A DNA stretch of 64,000 bases from Lingula anatina (lineage: Eukaryota; Brachiopoda; Lingulata; Lingulida; Lingulidae): contig NW_019773958.1 in NCBI RefSeq assembly GCF_001039355.2, positions 722,663 through 786,662 on the forward strand. Reading direction: 5' to 3'. The notes under the pieces are model-generated. The model had not been told where the DNA came from and did no database searches. It saw only the letters and a list, made by a program, of their open reading frames with translations. How positions within the stretch are numbered: position 1 is the stretch's first letter; the number at the start of each line of letters is the position of its first letter. Below, piece after piece: positions 24,601-35,249 of this stretch. A program made the position numbers and the translations under genes.

Positions 24601-25634
24601 AGGGCATTGTACACTTCATTTCTTTGGGAACTTAATGCTGTTGATCAGGATGCGTCCATCTGGGACAGTTCTGGACCACGCCTCGTTGACCAGTGGATGG
24701 ACAGATTAAATGATGGCTGCACTCCGGACATGCTGCTCAGAGAATTGACCGTTAGGCGCTACATTCGATCAAACACCAACGACGGACACTTGCTTTTTGA
24801 CGAACTTTTAGACACCGTTGACTCTTGCATGTGAGTTTTTCACATCTAACGTGGGCGGGAGATGAATATGGGAGAGTTCTAAGATTAATAAGATTATTTA
24901 TCACCCTTATTATAACCCATGTGATAAAGTTTAACTGCAAAGAAAGATACTAAAAATACATCTCTTCAAATTTCACTTTTTTATCTTGAAGAAAGATGAC
25001 CCTTTTGTTTACCACACCTAACGGTATCATACAATTTAGCTCATTCTACATGAATTGTACAGTTTTTAGTTTTTTTAACGTAAAACATTCCTTATTTTCA
25101 AGTGTCAGTAAATTTCTTTATTTTCTTTTGTAGTAATTACATCCAACTTGGCACTCGATTGGTGCTGCGCGACATTAGAAATTTCATAACCCGCAGACTG
25201 GCCGTATTCAGAGAATTTCAGGAGCTCAAAATTGAGAAAGTCCATCGCATCCAGCGTCAGTTCATGGACTTGGTCATCCCCAGCAGTTGTCTGTCGAACG
25301 TCACTGTGACAGGTGATTTTTTTGTTTGCTTGTTTTTTTGTTGTTAAACAATGAAGCGAGAGTCATCGGTAGCAGAAGACAGCGATAACAAGCGGACTTA
25401 CACGTATTTTCAAAAAAATTTTTCTTTAAACAGTTCTATGAATGAAATATTTTTAAAAAGATTAATGAATTGTTTTTTATTATTATTATTTCAGACGAAC
25501 TTCCTTCTTTCCGAGCTTCCACTCTCATTGCCCAGTACGAACGTATGAATGAAATGTTTTCAACCTACATGCGCAATGGACGTCTGAAATCTTTACAAAG
25601 TCTACGCGCTCTAATGGAGAGAATCTTTAAGTGA
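21691..25634 (+). CDS. F-box protein with unrecognised C-terminal region, 9 exons
   Basis: Probable substrate-recognition subunit of an SCF (SKP1-cullin-F-box) ubiquitin ligase. Exons: 21691-21888, 22031-22334, 22694-22819, 23069-23203, 23548-23682, 24140-24269, 24603-24830, 25134-25312, 25495-25634; 1,575 nt, 524 aa, every junction in phase. Residues 1-19 are Arg/Lys-rich. Residues about 20-66 form an F-box (INTLPSEILVHIGRYLDTESL, then WRIHLK). The remaining 458 residues match none of the usual partner domains: no WD40, Kelch or leucine-rich repeats are visible. They show a Trp/Phe-containing first part, an acidic linker DEDESDGTSE-like near residue 260 and a helical, Arg-rich C-terminus. 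The acceptor of exon 2 (22030) has a poor pyrimidine tract and is the weakest junction. An AATAAA lies only 11 bp after the stop. The F-box call is good; the specific family is unknown to me. Confidence 0.82.
24318..24373. repeat. Perfect 18-bp inverted repeat in an F-box gene intron
   Basis: AAAATACTTGAAACGAAT at 24318-24335 is matched exactly by its complement at 24356-24373, with a 20-base loop that is itself A/T. It is predicted to fold into a strong hairpin in the transcript. Confidence 0.75.
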
Positions 25635-25644
25635 TTTTTGCTTG

Positions 25645-25650
25645 AATAAA
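25645..25650 (+). terminator. Poly(A) signal of the F-box gene
   Basis: AATAAA begins 11 bp after the TGA stop, which would give an extremely short 3' UTR. A second AATAAA at 25795-25800 is an alternative with a more usual distance. Confidence 0.5.
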
Positions 25651-26509
25651 AAGGACTCTTAAAACGCTAATAGTTTCTACGTATAGGCCTACATAAGAAC
25701 AATGCTATGTCTAATCTTAAAGAAAAAAAAACCTAGTGATGCCCTTCGTCTTTGTCTTTCTTGTTTGCCAATATGATTCTATCCAATGAGGGAAAATAAA
25801 GATTCCAACATTTTTTAATAACTGTTTTTTTTAAATTTCTTAAATTATCTGTAAAGCACATAAGCAGATTCTTAAGTTATGTAGACAGGTAAATACCGTA
25901 GTTGTGTCTTCATTAAATTTTCTTCTATACATTTAGTAAACACCTTTTCGATATTAAAGAACTTATGTAAATCATTTTTCTAATAGAGGAAATTAGATAT
26001 TCAACATTTGTATCTAAAAAAAGGACATTTAATGTTTACTATTGTTCAAGAACGGATCTTCATGTTGGTGAACTTTCTTTCGTTTAGACTTGGATCCAAT
26101 ATATATGTACATGTATATACTATAACGGGTAGGCCTACAAGGTTTACACTAGGCCTTCTCTGCCCAGTTACCAACCAACATTTTACTTTTTACATATGAC
26201 TGTATAAAAGCATTCAGGAAGGTTTTTAAAAACGAGCTACATATTGAAAATTATTTATGTTTTATAATATTATATAATAATAACTGAATAAAAAATATCG
26301 ATCCCCACCCCAACCCACGCCATCCAAGCCCCCCATCAGACGGTAAGCACAAAATACGCCTTCATTTTCTGGCTGTCATCTGTGAACCTGGTGGAAGGTA
26401 ATGTATAGACATCAAAAGTGCAGTTGGTGAAAGCCGTTTGTTTTGTTGCTTTAGTTGAGCCTCTGAGTGAAATCATATGACTATGTCACATGATTCTTGG
26501 TTGTTCAAA
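25651..26509. other. Intergenic spacer between F-box gene and SLC35F6
   Basis: No coding exon is seen. It contains the second AATAAA (25795) and AT-rich sequence, and presumably the SLC35F6 promoter and 5' UTR. The SLC35F6 start codon lies in an AAAATGGCG context that also resembles a YY1 core. Confidence 0.45.
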
Positions 26510-29500
26510 ATGGCGTTGTCGTGTTATCAGGTGCTTCTGGCATTTGGGATGTTAGTAACTGGAAGCATCAACACGATAAGCAAGAAAGCCCAAAATGATG
26601 TCGTGTAAGTACAATGTTCTGTGAAATAATTGGTTTATATATACAAAATAAAATAGATGTTGGTGTTCAGTAAGTAGAGATATCTCTCGTAGTGATAACT
26701 ACATGGAAGTATTAAAAGTTTTAATTGTTAAAACGTCCCATGCTACATAGCACGAAAATTCATGCGTTAGCACTCCTATTGACGGTTCTGATATGTACTG
26801 GCTGGTTACAGGAGTGCTAACGCATTAATTTATGTGCTACATGCCACAATGCAGTGGATGTACCAGTAGGTCTTGTTACATGCCATAATTAACATGGTAC
26901 CAGAGCTACCATGCACTGTGGTGCACAATATGTGCCATAAACTTCTCAGCTTACTGGCCACTCGGACCACCACTTTCTTGAAATCTACTGGTCTGAATCA
27001 GGATTCAGTGTGACTAAAACTGATACAAATTTTAATAAGACAGGACATTTTTGCCTATTGTATTAATATTAGCAATAACATGATCTTGATTCTGACAAAT
27101 TAAAAAAAAATTACTGTCATCATGTAACAGTTACATTTGAGAAAAAAAATAAATCAAAGTGAAAGCTCCTTTGAAAACTTACAGAAAAAATCTAATGGTC
27201 ATGTGGGACCACTAAATTCACGCATGAAAAATTTTACTAGTCTATACAAAATTTAACAGGACCAAGTGTGTAGGACCAGTTGCTTACATTGCAGACTACA
27301 TGGGTACAGGTACTAATACCAGCATAAGCATGTTACTGCCAGTGCCAGTTAATGTGTACTACTAGTATGATTTAATCAGAATCAAATGTTAAAGCTAGGC
27401 AAATGAGGCACTTGTCTAGAATCTTGCATTTTTCTTTGTATTGTCTTTTCTTGATAAATGTGATTTTTTTTGTCAGAAACTTATACCATTAATTTGCAAT
27501 TTCAGGGTGGAGGGACTCCCTGTCAATGGAACGGCCACCCCACACAGCTTCGACCATCCATGGTTCCAGACTGTTATCATGTTCATAGGTACTTACATGC
27601 AGTACATGTTCCAAGATAATTGTCTCGATGCCATTCAACCTGAAATGACAAGCAAGTTTAACTAGCAGTTACATGCAAATTGGGCTAGATTTTTTTCCCC
27701 AAAAATGTGGACCTTTTTACCCCCTTAGATGATCCAACTTTAGAAATAAAAGACACTAGATTAAATTTTGTTTCAGATTGGGCCGTTTACAACCGAAGGT
27801 TGGTTCTTTCATTCTCCCACCAATCATGGCCTATGGATTCCATGTCCACACATTCTTTTGGGTTTACATTTGTTTTAATACTGTTCTCACAGGTTATTAA
27901 TAAGGAGCTATATATACCGGATCCCCAAGCATGACTATAACCCTATAAAGGTATTTTCATCCCCATATGTCACATCACATAATTCTATGATTTTTTTTTT
28001 CACTCAGGAGAGACAATCTGCCTGTTTGGTTTATGTTTTCAAAGAAAGAGAGAAAGGGATAAATACCTGAAAGAAGTAAGTAGTCATAAATCATAAATTT
28101 GCAATTTTTCTTTTAAAAAGAATGGGGGAGGGGCTACAGGATGTTATTCATAAATTAATGTGTTCACTATTGATACATTCACTTCATATAACACTAAAAA
28201 AGTTACTAATTATGTAAGCCTCGAATGCTTTCATTCATGATTAGATTGGATTAGAATGGCAAGAATTAAAAGTAATTAATTTGATTTGAGGATTTTTCTT
28301 TAAAATTTATGATTTTTTTTCTGATTCAAATTATTTTTCTTTGCCAGGAAGAGTTTTTGGTGCATGGAATCAGAAAATATAGTACTGATTTACAGTGAAT
28401 ATGTATATTTATGAAACAAAGTAGAAATGTGGTTGATATTTTATTTTCATTAAGTCTGTTGATTTTGAAAAAATTAAAATAATTACTTTTTCTAGCAAGA
28501 GCAGAAGGTAATACAGGGAGACTTCAACACAGGATTACCTCTACAGCAACCAAGGTAGGTACTTAAATGATGCAGTTGTTGAAAGTGATCCAAAGTAGTT
28601 TTTCCCTTTTTTCCTTAATTTTTGCATGATTATATGACTAAGATTTGAGCATTTACAAGTTCCATTTTTTTTTTCACTGAAAAAATTGCCATAAATGCAA
28701 AAAGGAAATAATGCTAATAGGAATAATATTGAATATATTGATAGTTTACATGATTTATTTTTTAAAGAAAATATATGATTGATGTAAGAAGTTTTTAAAT
28801 AGTCAGTCGTGATGAGTGACATTGGTCGTTTATTTTTAGGATATTTATACACCAATTCTTGATGATGAATATTCCCTGTATATATATATAAGTTTCCTTT
28901 TTCAGAATTTTTCAAATTATATTTGCCATTCCAACAGTTTGTGATTTAATTGGAACTAGCTTGGCAGGTGAGAAAAATGTGTTTCTAAGTCCTTCACTGT
29001 ACAAAGTATAGATAACTTGTGCTTCTATTATATTGTGAGAAATTTTGCAAACAAATCACATCATCACCCAGTTGTTTTCTTGTAGAGAGCACTTCTGATA
29101 TCTGCTGCATTTTTTTTTGATATATTTGTTTTCAGGCATTGGTCTTCTCTATGTGGATGGTTCTGTGTGGCAGATGTTAAGAGGATCTATCATCATATTT
29201 GCAGGCATTTTATCAGTAAGTACTGGTAGCATGCATCTCTATGGTAACTGGAACTCACATTCATCCACAATTTATTTGATAGAATATTTTTGACTGCAGC
29301 AGTGGTCATACCCAAAGATAGATAGTATTTACTTTCAAAGTCAATGTTATAATTTCCTGAAGGTGGAAATTGAACCTTATTGCATGTTGCTTTTGCTCAG
29401 TGTTTTGAACAGACATAAAATTTGAGGCTGAAATTGGTCAGGGAGGAACAAATACATTGTATCATCTTGATCAAAATCTAAAATTGTGGTATATATCCTG

Positions 29501-32408
29501 GCAGTAGTTTTCTAGCTTTACTTGAAGGACGTCAGGTGTTTGACTACAGTGTGGGGATAATTTTGGCACAAGATAGTATTGGATATTTGAAGACACTTAC
29601 CTTTACTTGTGAGTTGGAATATGTAAAGCAGAAGCACAGCAACCCTATGTAGTACCACACATAATGCATGTGTCCACAGACTCACACAAATGCATGTTTG
29701 TACACACATGCACAGATCAGTATAATGAGATTATTTAAGGCTGTAAAGGGATGCAGCATAATTAACTCCATTATATTTTTTAAAGAAAATATTTCTGAAG
29801 AGAAAGCTCCGTTGTATCCACTGGAGTGGTATGATAGTAACAGTGCTAGGGCTGGTTTTGGTGGGACTCTCCAGTGTCTTGAAGAATCAAAAGGAAGAAG
29901 ATTCAAAGGCAATATTAGGTAACACATATTACCATTGCATGGTTTCTCGTCTTGTATGGCAACAGTCTTGAGTTTGGGCTATCTTGGATGGTCACCATTA
30001 AAATTTTCATGTTCTTCTCAATTCAAATGATTATCTCATTTCTGCAGTAATTTCTTTTTTATGTCACTTGTCTTGGTGTTCCGAGTATACATTTTTCATT
30101 TAAGAAACAATCTTTTGATTCCTGTTATTCCAGGTATAATATTTATACTTGCTGGTCAAGTGGTCAGTGCCAGCCAAATGATCATAGAAGAACTTTTCCT
30201 AAAGAAAAGAAACTTTCAGCCATTACAAGTAGGTGTTTGATCCATACATTTACATTTTGTTTTAAGTAATATGAAAAAGTAAGCTTTTTATGTTCTGATA
30301 TATCTATTATTAATTATGTAAAGCTGATGTAATATTATTATGTATTCTAGGTAGTTGGAATGGAAGGATCGTTTGGTGTATTTTTCATGGTTTGTGTAAG
30401 TATTTTTATTTATTTATTTTTATTTATATTTAAAGATTTATTTCGAGAAAAATCAAAACACTCAACTACTTATTTCAGAAAAACACTGTGACTCGTACAC
30501 AGACACTCACCTCTGCCACTTAACTCATTAAATGTATCCAAATACACCTAATTATATATTTATATAAAACTAAGAACACTTTCCTTGCAGAATTTTAATT
30601 ATGTAAGTATTTTTATTGTGTAATATAGAGATTTTTTCATGAGAACTGCCATAACATTGAAATGCTTATGCACATGACTTCTGTGTGCATTTTAGAGATG
30701 TTAACCTTTAATACAGAAATGTCTATATCTGTTTATGTATATAGAAAACATAGTTACAAAGCCTTGGCAATTGCAATGTGTACATAGTCATTGATGCTCT
30801 TATTGTATAGCAGTAGCAGACAACCACTGTTTTTGAACTGTTCTTTTTGAAAATAAAAATGTTCAGAAAATTATAAATTGTTTTTTTTTCTAGGCTGTCC
30901 TACCAGCCATGTACTTTATCCCAGGTCCACAAGTAGGGAACAGTTATGAAAACAGTATTGATGCCCTGTACCAGATTTATAACAGTCCAAGGCTGCTAAT
31001 TTTTTGCCTGTTGTACCTTGCTTCAATTGCATTTTATAATTACTTTGGATTAGCAGTCACAAAGTCTTTGACAGGTAAGTATTATTTTCTTGGCAATATG
31101 TAAGTCTCATTACTTTCAATATGGACATAATTTTTGCTGATGTGAATGCAACACAGATATATTTGTAAAGGATTTTTTGTGATAATTTTTTTCATTTTAT
31201 AAATGATAATAGTAGTTGGAGGGTACTCTCTTCATATTTGCTGAGCGGTATTCAAATTTAAAATTAGATTTTTTTACAAGTACTGTTTATTCATTTTCTG
31301 GTCTGATTTTGTGTTGTTAAATGTATGTGTTCATTCAATATGAATAAGATAAAAAATTAAAAAAAATAATTACCTGTAATATTTTTTCTCATGATTTATT
31401 TCAGCTGTCCACAGAACATTGATAGATGCCTTAAGAACCATAATGGTATGGGTGGTAGATCTATTGATTTACTATCTTTTTGACAAGGTAAGATGTTTTG
31501 GATCATTATATCATTTTCTAGGTTTTTAACAAATAAATTTTTACAAGAATGTGATGGATTCAGAAATATACCCAAAGATTTAAAATGGATGTGCGAAAAA
31601 AATGGACTTGTGAAAAATTTCAGGTGATCAGTATTAATAGAGAACCTAAGGGAATAATTGTACTCAGCATGAAACGAAAATGACATGGTGAATAAAAACT
31701 TTATTTCATTAGCAACAATTTTTTCATCACCATTTTATGTCACTCTTATAACTTAAAAAAATCTTTTCAGGACTTTGGAGAGGAATTTGACAAAACATAT
31801 GGCCTGCTACAAGGTAGTGTAATATATAATGTTCTCTTTTGATACGTTTTGATGCATTTTGTATGTTATTTGAAACAAAACCAGGCCTGTATGCAGTTTA
31901 TTGGGTTAGAAAGAACTGCTCTTCTTGGCTGAAAAAGGTCTGATCTAGGTTCTATGCCATTTTTTTAACTAAGAATGTAAAAGTTTTTGAGAAAAAGGTC
32001 CTTGTTTGAAGTTGCTTTCTACAATGGCATAGGAGCTGTTTGATTTGATAAATGAATTATTGTGGTCATGAAGAAAGTTCACAAACTGTTTTCCTCCTGT
32101 TAAAAAATATTTTTTGCTCATATGAATATATTGTTAAATTACATTGTTGCATAATTTTAAGTTTGAATACCTTTATTTTCAATTGCCATCCAAATCATTT
32201 ACCATCTTATATTTTTACCCTTACAGTGGATGGCTTCTTATTCCTGCTGATAGGGACAGCCCTTTACAATGAACTGGTAGAGGTTCAATGCATTCCCTGT
32301 CTAAGAAAACCAAGTCAAGAAATGGAGGAGATTACACCAAAAAATCCCAGGCACATTCAGGATGCTGCTAAAATTGATGAAACTTCTCCATTGCTTGAAG
32401 AAACCTAG
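26510..32408 (+). CDS. SLC35F6: SLC35F6-type solute/nucleotide-sugar transporter-like protein, 13 exons
   Basis: Multi-pass membrane protein of the DMT/SLC35 superfamily. The human protein is lysosomal/mitochondrial and its substrate is unsettled. Exons: 26510-26604, 27506-27588, 28008-28075, 28496-28554, 28906-28967, 29136-29215, 29786-29918, 30134-30228, 30351-30395, 30894-31074, 31405-31487, 31771-31813, 32227-32408; 1,209 nt, 402 aa, phases consistent. Family signatures: N-terminal YQVLLAFGMLVTGSINTISKK, then HSFDHPWFQT, VWQMLRGSIIIFAG, VTVLGLVLVGLSS, MYFIPG, VTKSLTA with RTLIDALRTIMVW, LLIGTALYNEL. About ten hydrophobic helices are spread through the protein. It is about 30 residues longer than human SLC35F6 (371 aa), mostly at the C-terminus, which ends DETSPLLEET and contains an acidic dileucine lysosomal sorting motif (ETSPLL). 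Orthology is confident. The cargo is not inferable. Confidence 0.95.
26738..26856. repeat. Inverted repeat in SLC35F6 intron 1
   Basis: GCTACATAGCAC...ATGCGTTAGCACTCCT is followed after about 40 bp by AGGAGTGCTAACGCAT...GTGCTACATG. The arms are about 36 bp with a 16-bp exact core (ATGCGTTAGCACTCCT). It could be a small MITE or a stable hairpin. Confidence 0.6.
27690..27790. repeat. Dispersed GTGGACCTTTTT repeat copy
   Basis: AAAAATGTGGACCTTTTTAC followed by GATCCAACTTTAGAAATAAAAGAC and TAAATTTTGTTTCAGATTGG aligns with the copies near 7255, 36705 and 48450. It lies in SLC35F6 intron 2. Confidence 0.45.
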
Positions 32409-32547
32409 ACTGAATCTTATGTTATATTTCTTATAATTATATACCAGTATATATATATATATATTTAGTATAAGGTCTAATATATTCCTGTAATATTTAG
32501 TAAATGTTGATATGTAGTATATTTATAGCATGGTTTTATTGCTGTAC

Positions 32548-32553
32548 AATAAA
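32548..32553 (+). terminator. Poly(A) signal of SLC35F6
   Basis: AATAAA lies 140 bp after the TAG stop, followed by GT-rich sequence within 40-100 bp, a normal arrangement for a 3' end. Confidence 0.55.
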
Positions 32554-32559
32554 GTGACC

Positions 32560-35007
32560 TGACAGAGGACTCCCTGTGGCAAACCCCCTGGGACCCTGCA
32601 GCCTTGTCCATAAAGTAAATCTTGGTAAGTTCCAGATGAGGGATGTGTGTCAAAGTATATATGAGAAATTCGATGGTTTGGAGTTGTCGTGTTATTAAAG
32701 TGCTACTTGTACCCAAACTTCCCTGAATGGCACAGTGAAAGGCTGGTTGTACTTCAGTTAGGTCACACAGCAATACCACATGCACATGTAACACTGTCCA
32801 GCTGCTGGCATGGCAGCAGCTTATTATTTTCGTAAAATTTCTACATGTTATTACAAAATTGTGTTCCAAGTGTATTTTGCACCTAATGCAGAGATCTCAA
32901 AGTTTCTGTCTCTCATGTCATATTTATATCACTGCAATAATTGTGTAAAGAAAAATTTCTGTCAAGTGTCTGAATTGACTGTGTTCATAGTTTAGAAAGA
33001 TAGCTGCATTCATGTAAATGAAAGAACCTGAAACGTAATTATAAAGGGAAGTTAAGGGTAGTTAATAAGCAATATTTCATAGTGACCCCCATCTCCAGAT
33101 TTTATTTGCGCACGTGCGTGCTTAATTCCATTATGAGGGTTAGCCTCAATTGAGGTACATGCTCCTACTTGTATTGTGGTGCATCACATCACAACCTCAT
33201 TTTACCTGTGCAACAACCAATATTATGTGTCACCAGTTTTCTTTGTGAATTGGACTATGAATGTTGGGTAATCTGAGATGGAGGAGACATAAATAGTTGA
33301 TTACATATACCAAAGTTTTTAATGTAATCCATATACCCATGAAGTGTTCCTATTTACATCTGTTTTGTTTGTATATTTTTGTTTATATCTTTTGTAAATC
33401 TGTTGAACTACTTGATCAATAGGCGCTTTAATCAGATGTGTTCCTTTTTTATCTGAAATCCGTATTTTTATGATAAAGCTCACCAATTCTGAAATGAATA
33501 AATCCGTAGCCAAGCTATCCATTATTTTATATTTATTAAAACCAGTTGAAAATTTTTGAAGGTAATTATTTAACTATTTGTACTGTTGATTTAAGTAATA
33601 TACTTTTCTGAGTGAAACATTATTCAAGGTCACAAATTTTACATATTTTTTACAATTCAGTCAAACCTTGTAGAAAGAATTTTATAGAATTGTACATAAT
33701 GTACAAATTTAGTTTTCTTCATACTAAAAATTGCCATAACAGTTTATGTTTGCCTTATTGTTTTATTTATTTATTTATTTTTCTTACAATCTAATGTACT
33801 GCATTGCTTAATAAACTCCTTGTAATTTAATAATGACATATCAAAACTTTAATAGGCATGGTAAATGTATTGTCTCAGGAAGGAAGGCAATATTTCTTGC
33901 ACAGTCATTTATTGCATATAGTTGTGCAGGAATAGGTTGTTAAGGGTGAAAAATCTGCAGCAGTTTAGTATGGCAGACAAAACCACATTGGTTTAATAAA
34001 AGTTAAGTTATCATAATAAGTAAAACTTTCACCTCTACTATAAGCTGTTATAAGATTAGTTAACAGCATTTACTTTTAAAGTGTTAATTCAAATGATTAA
34101 ATCAATGAATTCATATTTGCATAACACGAATGAAATATGTAATTTTGAAATATTAAACACATTTACTTAAGTGTAACTCTGATTCTTTGCAAGAGTTGTT
34201 CACATATCAGTCAACAAATCACCAATAAATCTATACTTTTTCACTTTAATCCAAAATGTAATATTCCATTTTACTCTTGAATGGTGTAATTACCAAAATA
34301 AAAAAGATTATTTATTTCACAACCATGATTACAATTCAATTTGATCAAATTAATGTCCATTTATCTTCACAAAGCACACAAAAGCAGCTTATATGTATCT
34401 AAATATATTATATAATATATAGTAAACAATGTATATACACAACCAAGTTCTGCAATTGGCAATAAAAATACAATTGGCTTGCTGTTACCCTGTAAATATA
34501 GAATATGCATTTACAAAAAAATATTACACAATAAACTTAAAAGGCATCAGATAAAATGAAAATTATGTACTTCAAGTTCAAAAAGTAACATAACAATACA
34601 TGCATAATCAACATTTTTATTAAAATGACAAACCATGAAGTATTCTAGAAAAGAGGACGGATTCTAAAATGGTGCAAGCTACACGTACTAGCTTGAGTGC
34701 TGCATTTCAACTAGTTCTATATCTATCATCCCATTTTGCAGCATGGAGTATAATGATAATTGCAAAAATTGATCCCTCATCATATGTTGAGCAAATGAAT
34801 TCATAAATATGAGTATAGGTCAGTTAAAATTCAGCACAAACTAAATTAGTAAGACATCACATACATGTTAAAAGCATGTAACTAGAATATACATAAACTA
34901 GTTCTGAAACTACACAGAAAAATCTGTGGAGATCTTTGTATAACACTAAAATAACATGGGAAAATATATTTCATATGTCATAGAGCTGGGGAATTATTTT
35001 CATTTGT
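32560..35007. other. Convergent intergenic region between SLC35F6 and spectrin
   Basis: AT-rich sequence with no exon I can support. A 130-codon frame on the minus strand at 32477-32869 is the longest open stretch and has no recognised similarity. Several AATAAA hexamers occur on both strands. Confidence 0.4.
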
Positions 35008-35013
35008 TTTTAT
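35008..35013 (-). terminator. Candidate poly(A) signal of the spectrin gene
   Basis: Minus-strand AATAAA about 240 bp downstream of the spectrin stop codon. Others lie further downstream (for example near 34615), so the true site is uncertain. Confidence 0.4.
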
Positions 35014-35249
35014 TCATTTCAAAATACAAAAATCTTCATTGTACAATCCTTGATTGAGAAAGAAAAATGTAGTTATCAAAGGACCACAATGTGCATAGAA
35101 AAGATTGGAATGCTCACATTTTGATTTTGATTAAATTTGCACTCTAAAAATAGATAAGTCTCAGTCAAGTATACTATATTTCAAAATGCACAGTTCTTTA
35201 ACATAAATGAACTATTTTATGTACCATTGAAATATATTCCTTAGTTCTT

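Noticed and set aside
21264-26140. Recurring TAGGCCTAC palindrome (near 21270, 21350, 25686, 26130)
   Set aside because: A short palindrome I regard as common background in marine invertebrate DNA; no spacing or context suggests a regulatory array.
32477-32869. 130-codon open frame on the minus strand downstream of SLC35F6
   Set aside because: It overlaps the SLC35F6 3' end and poly(A) signal, has no recognisable family and no flanking splice logic.
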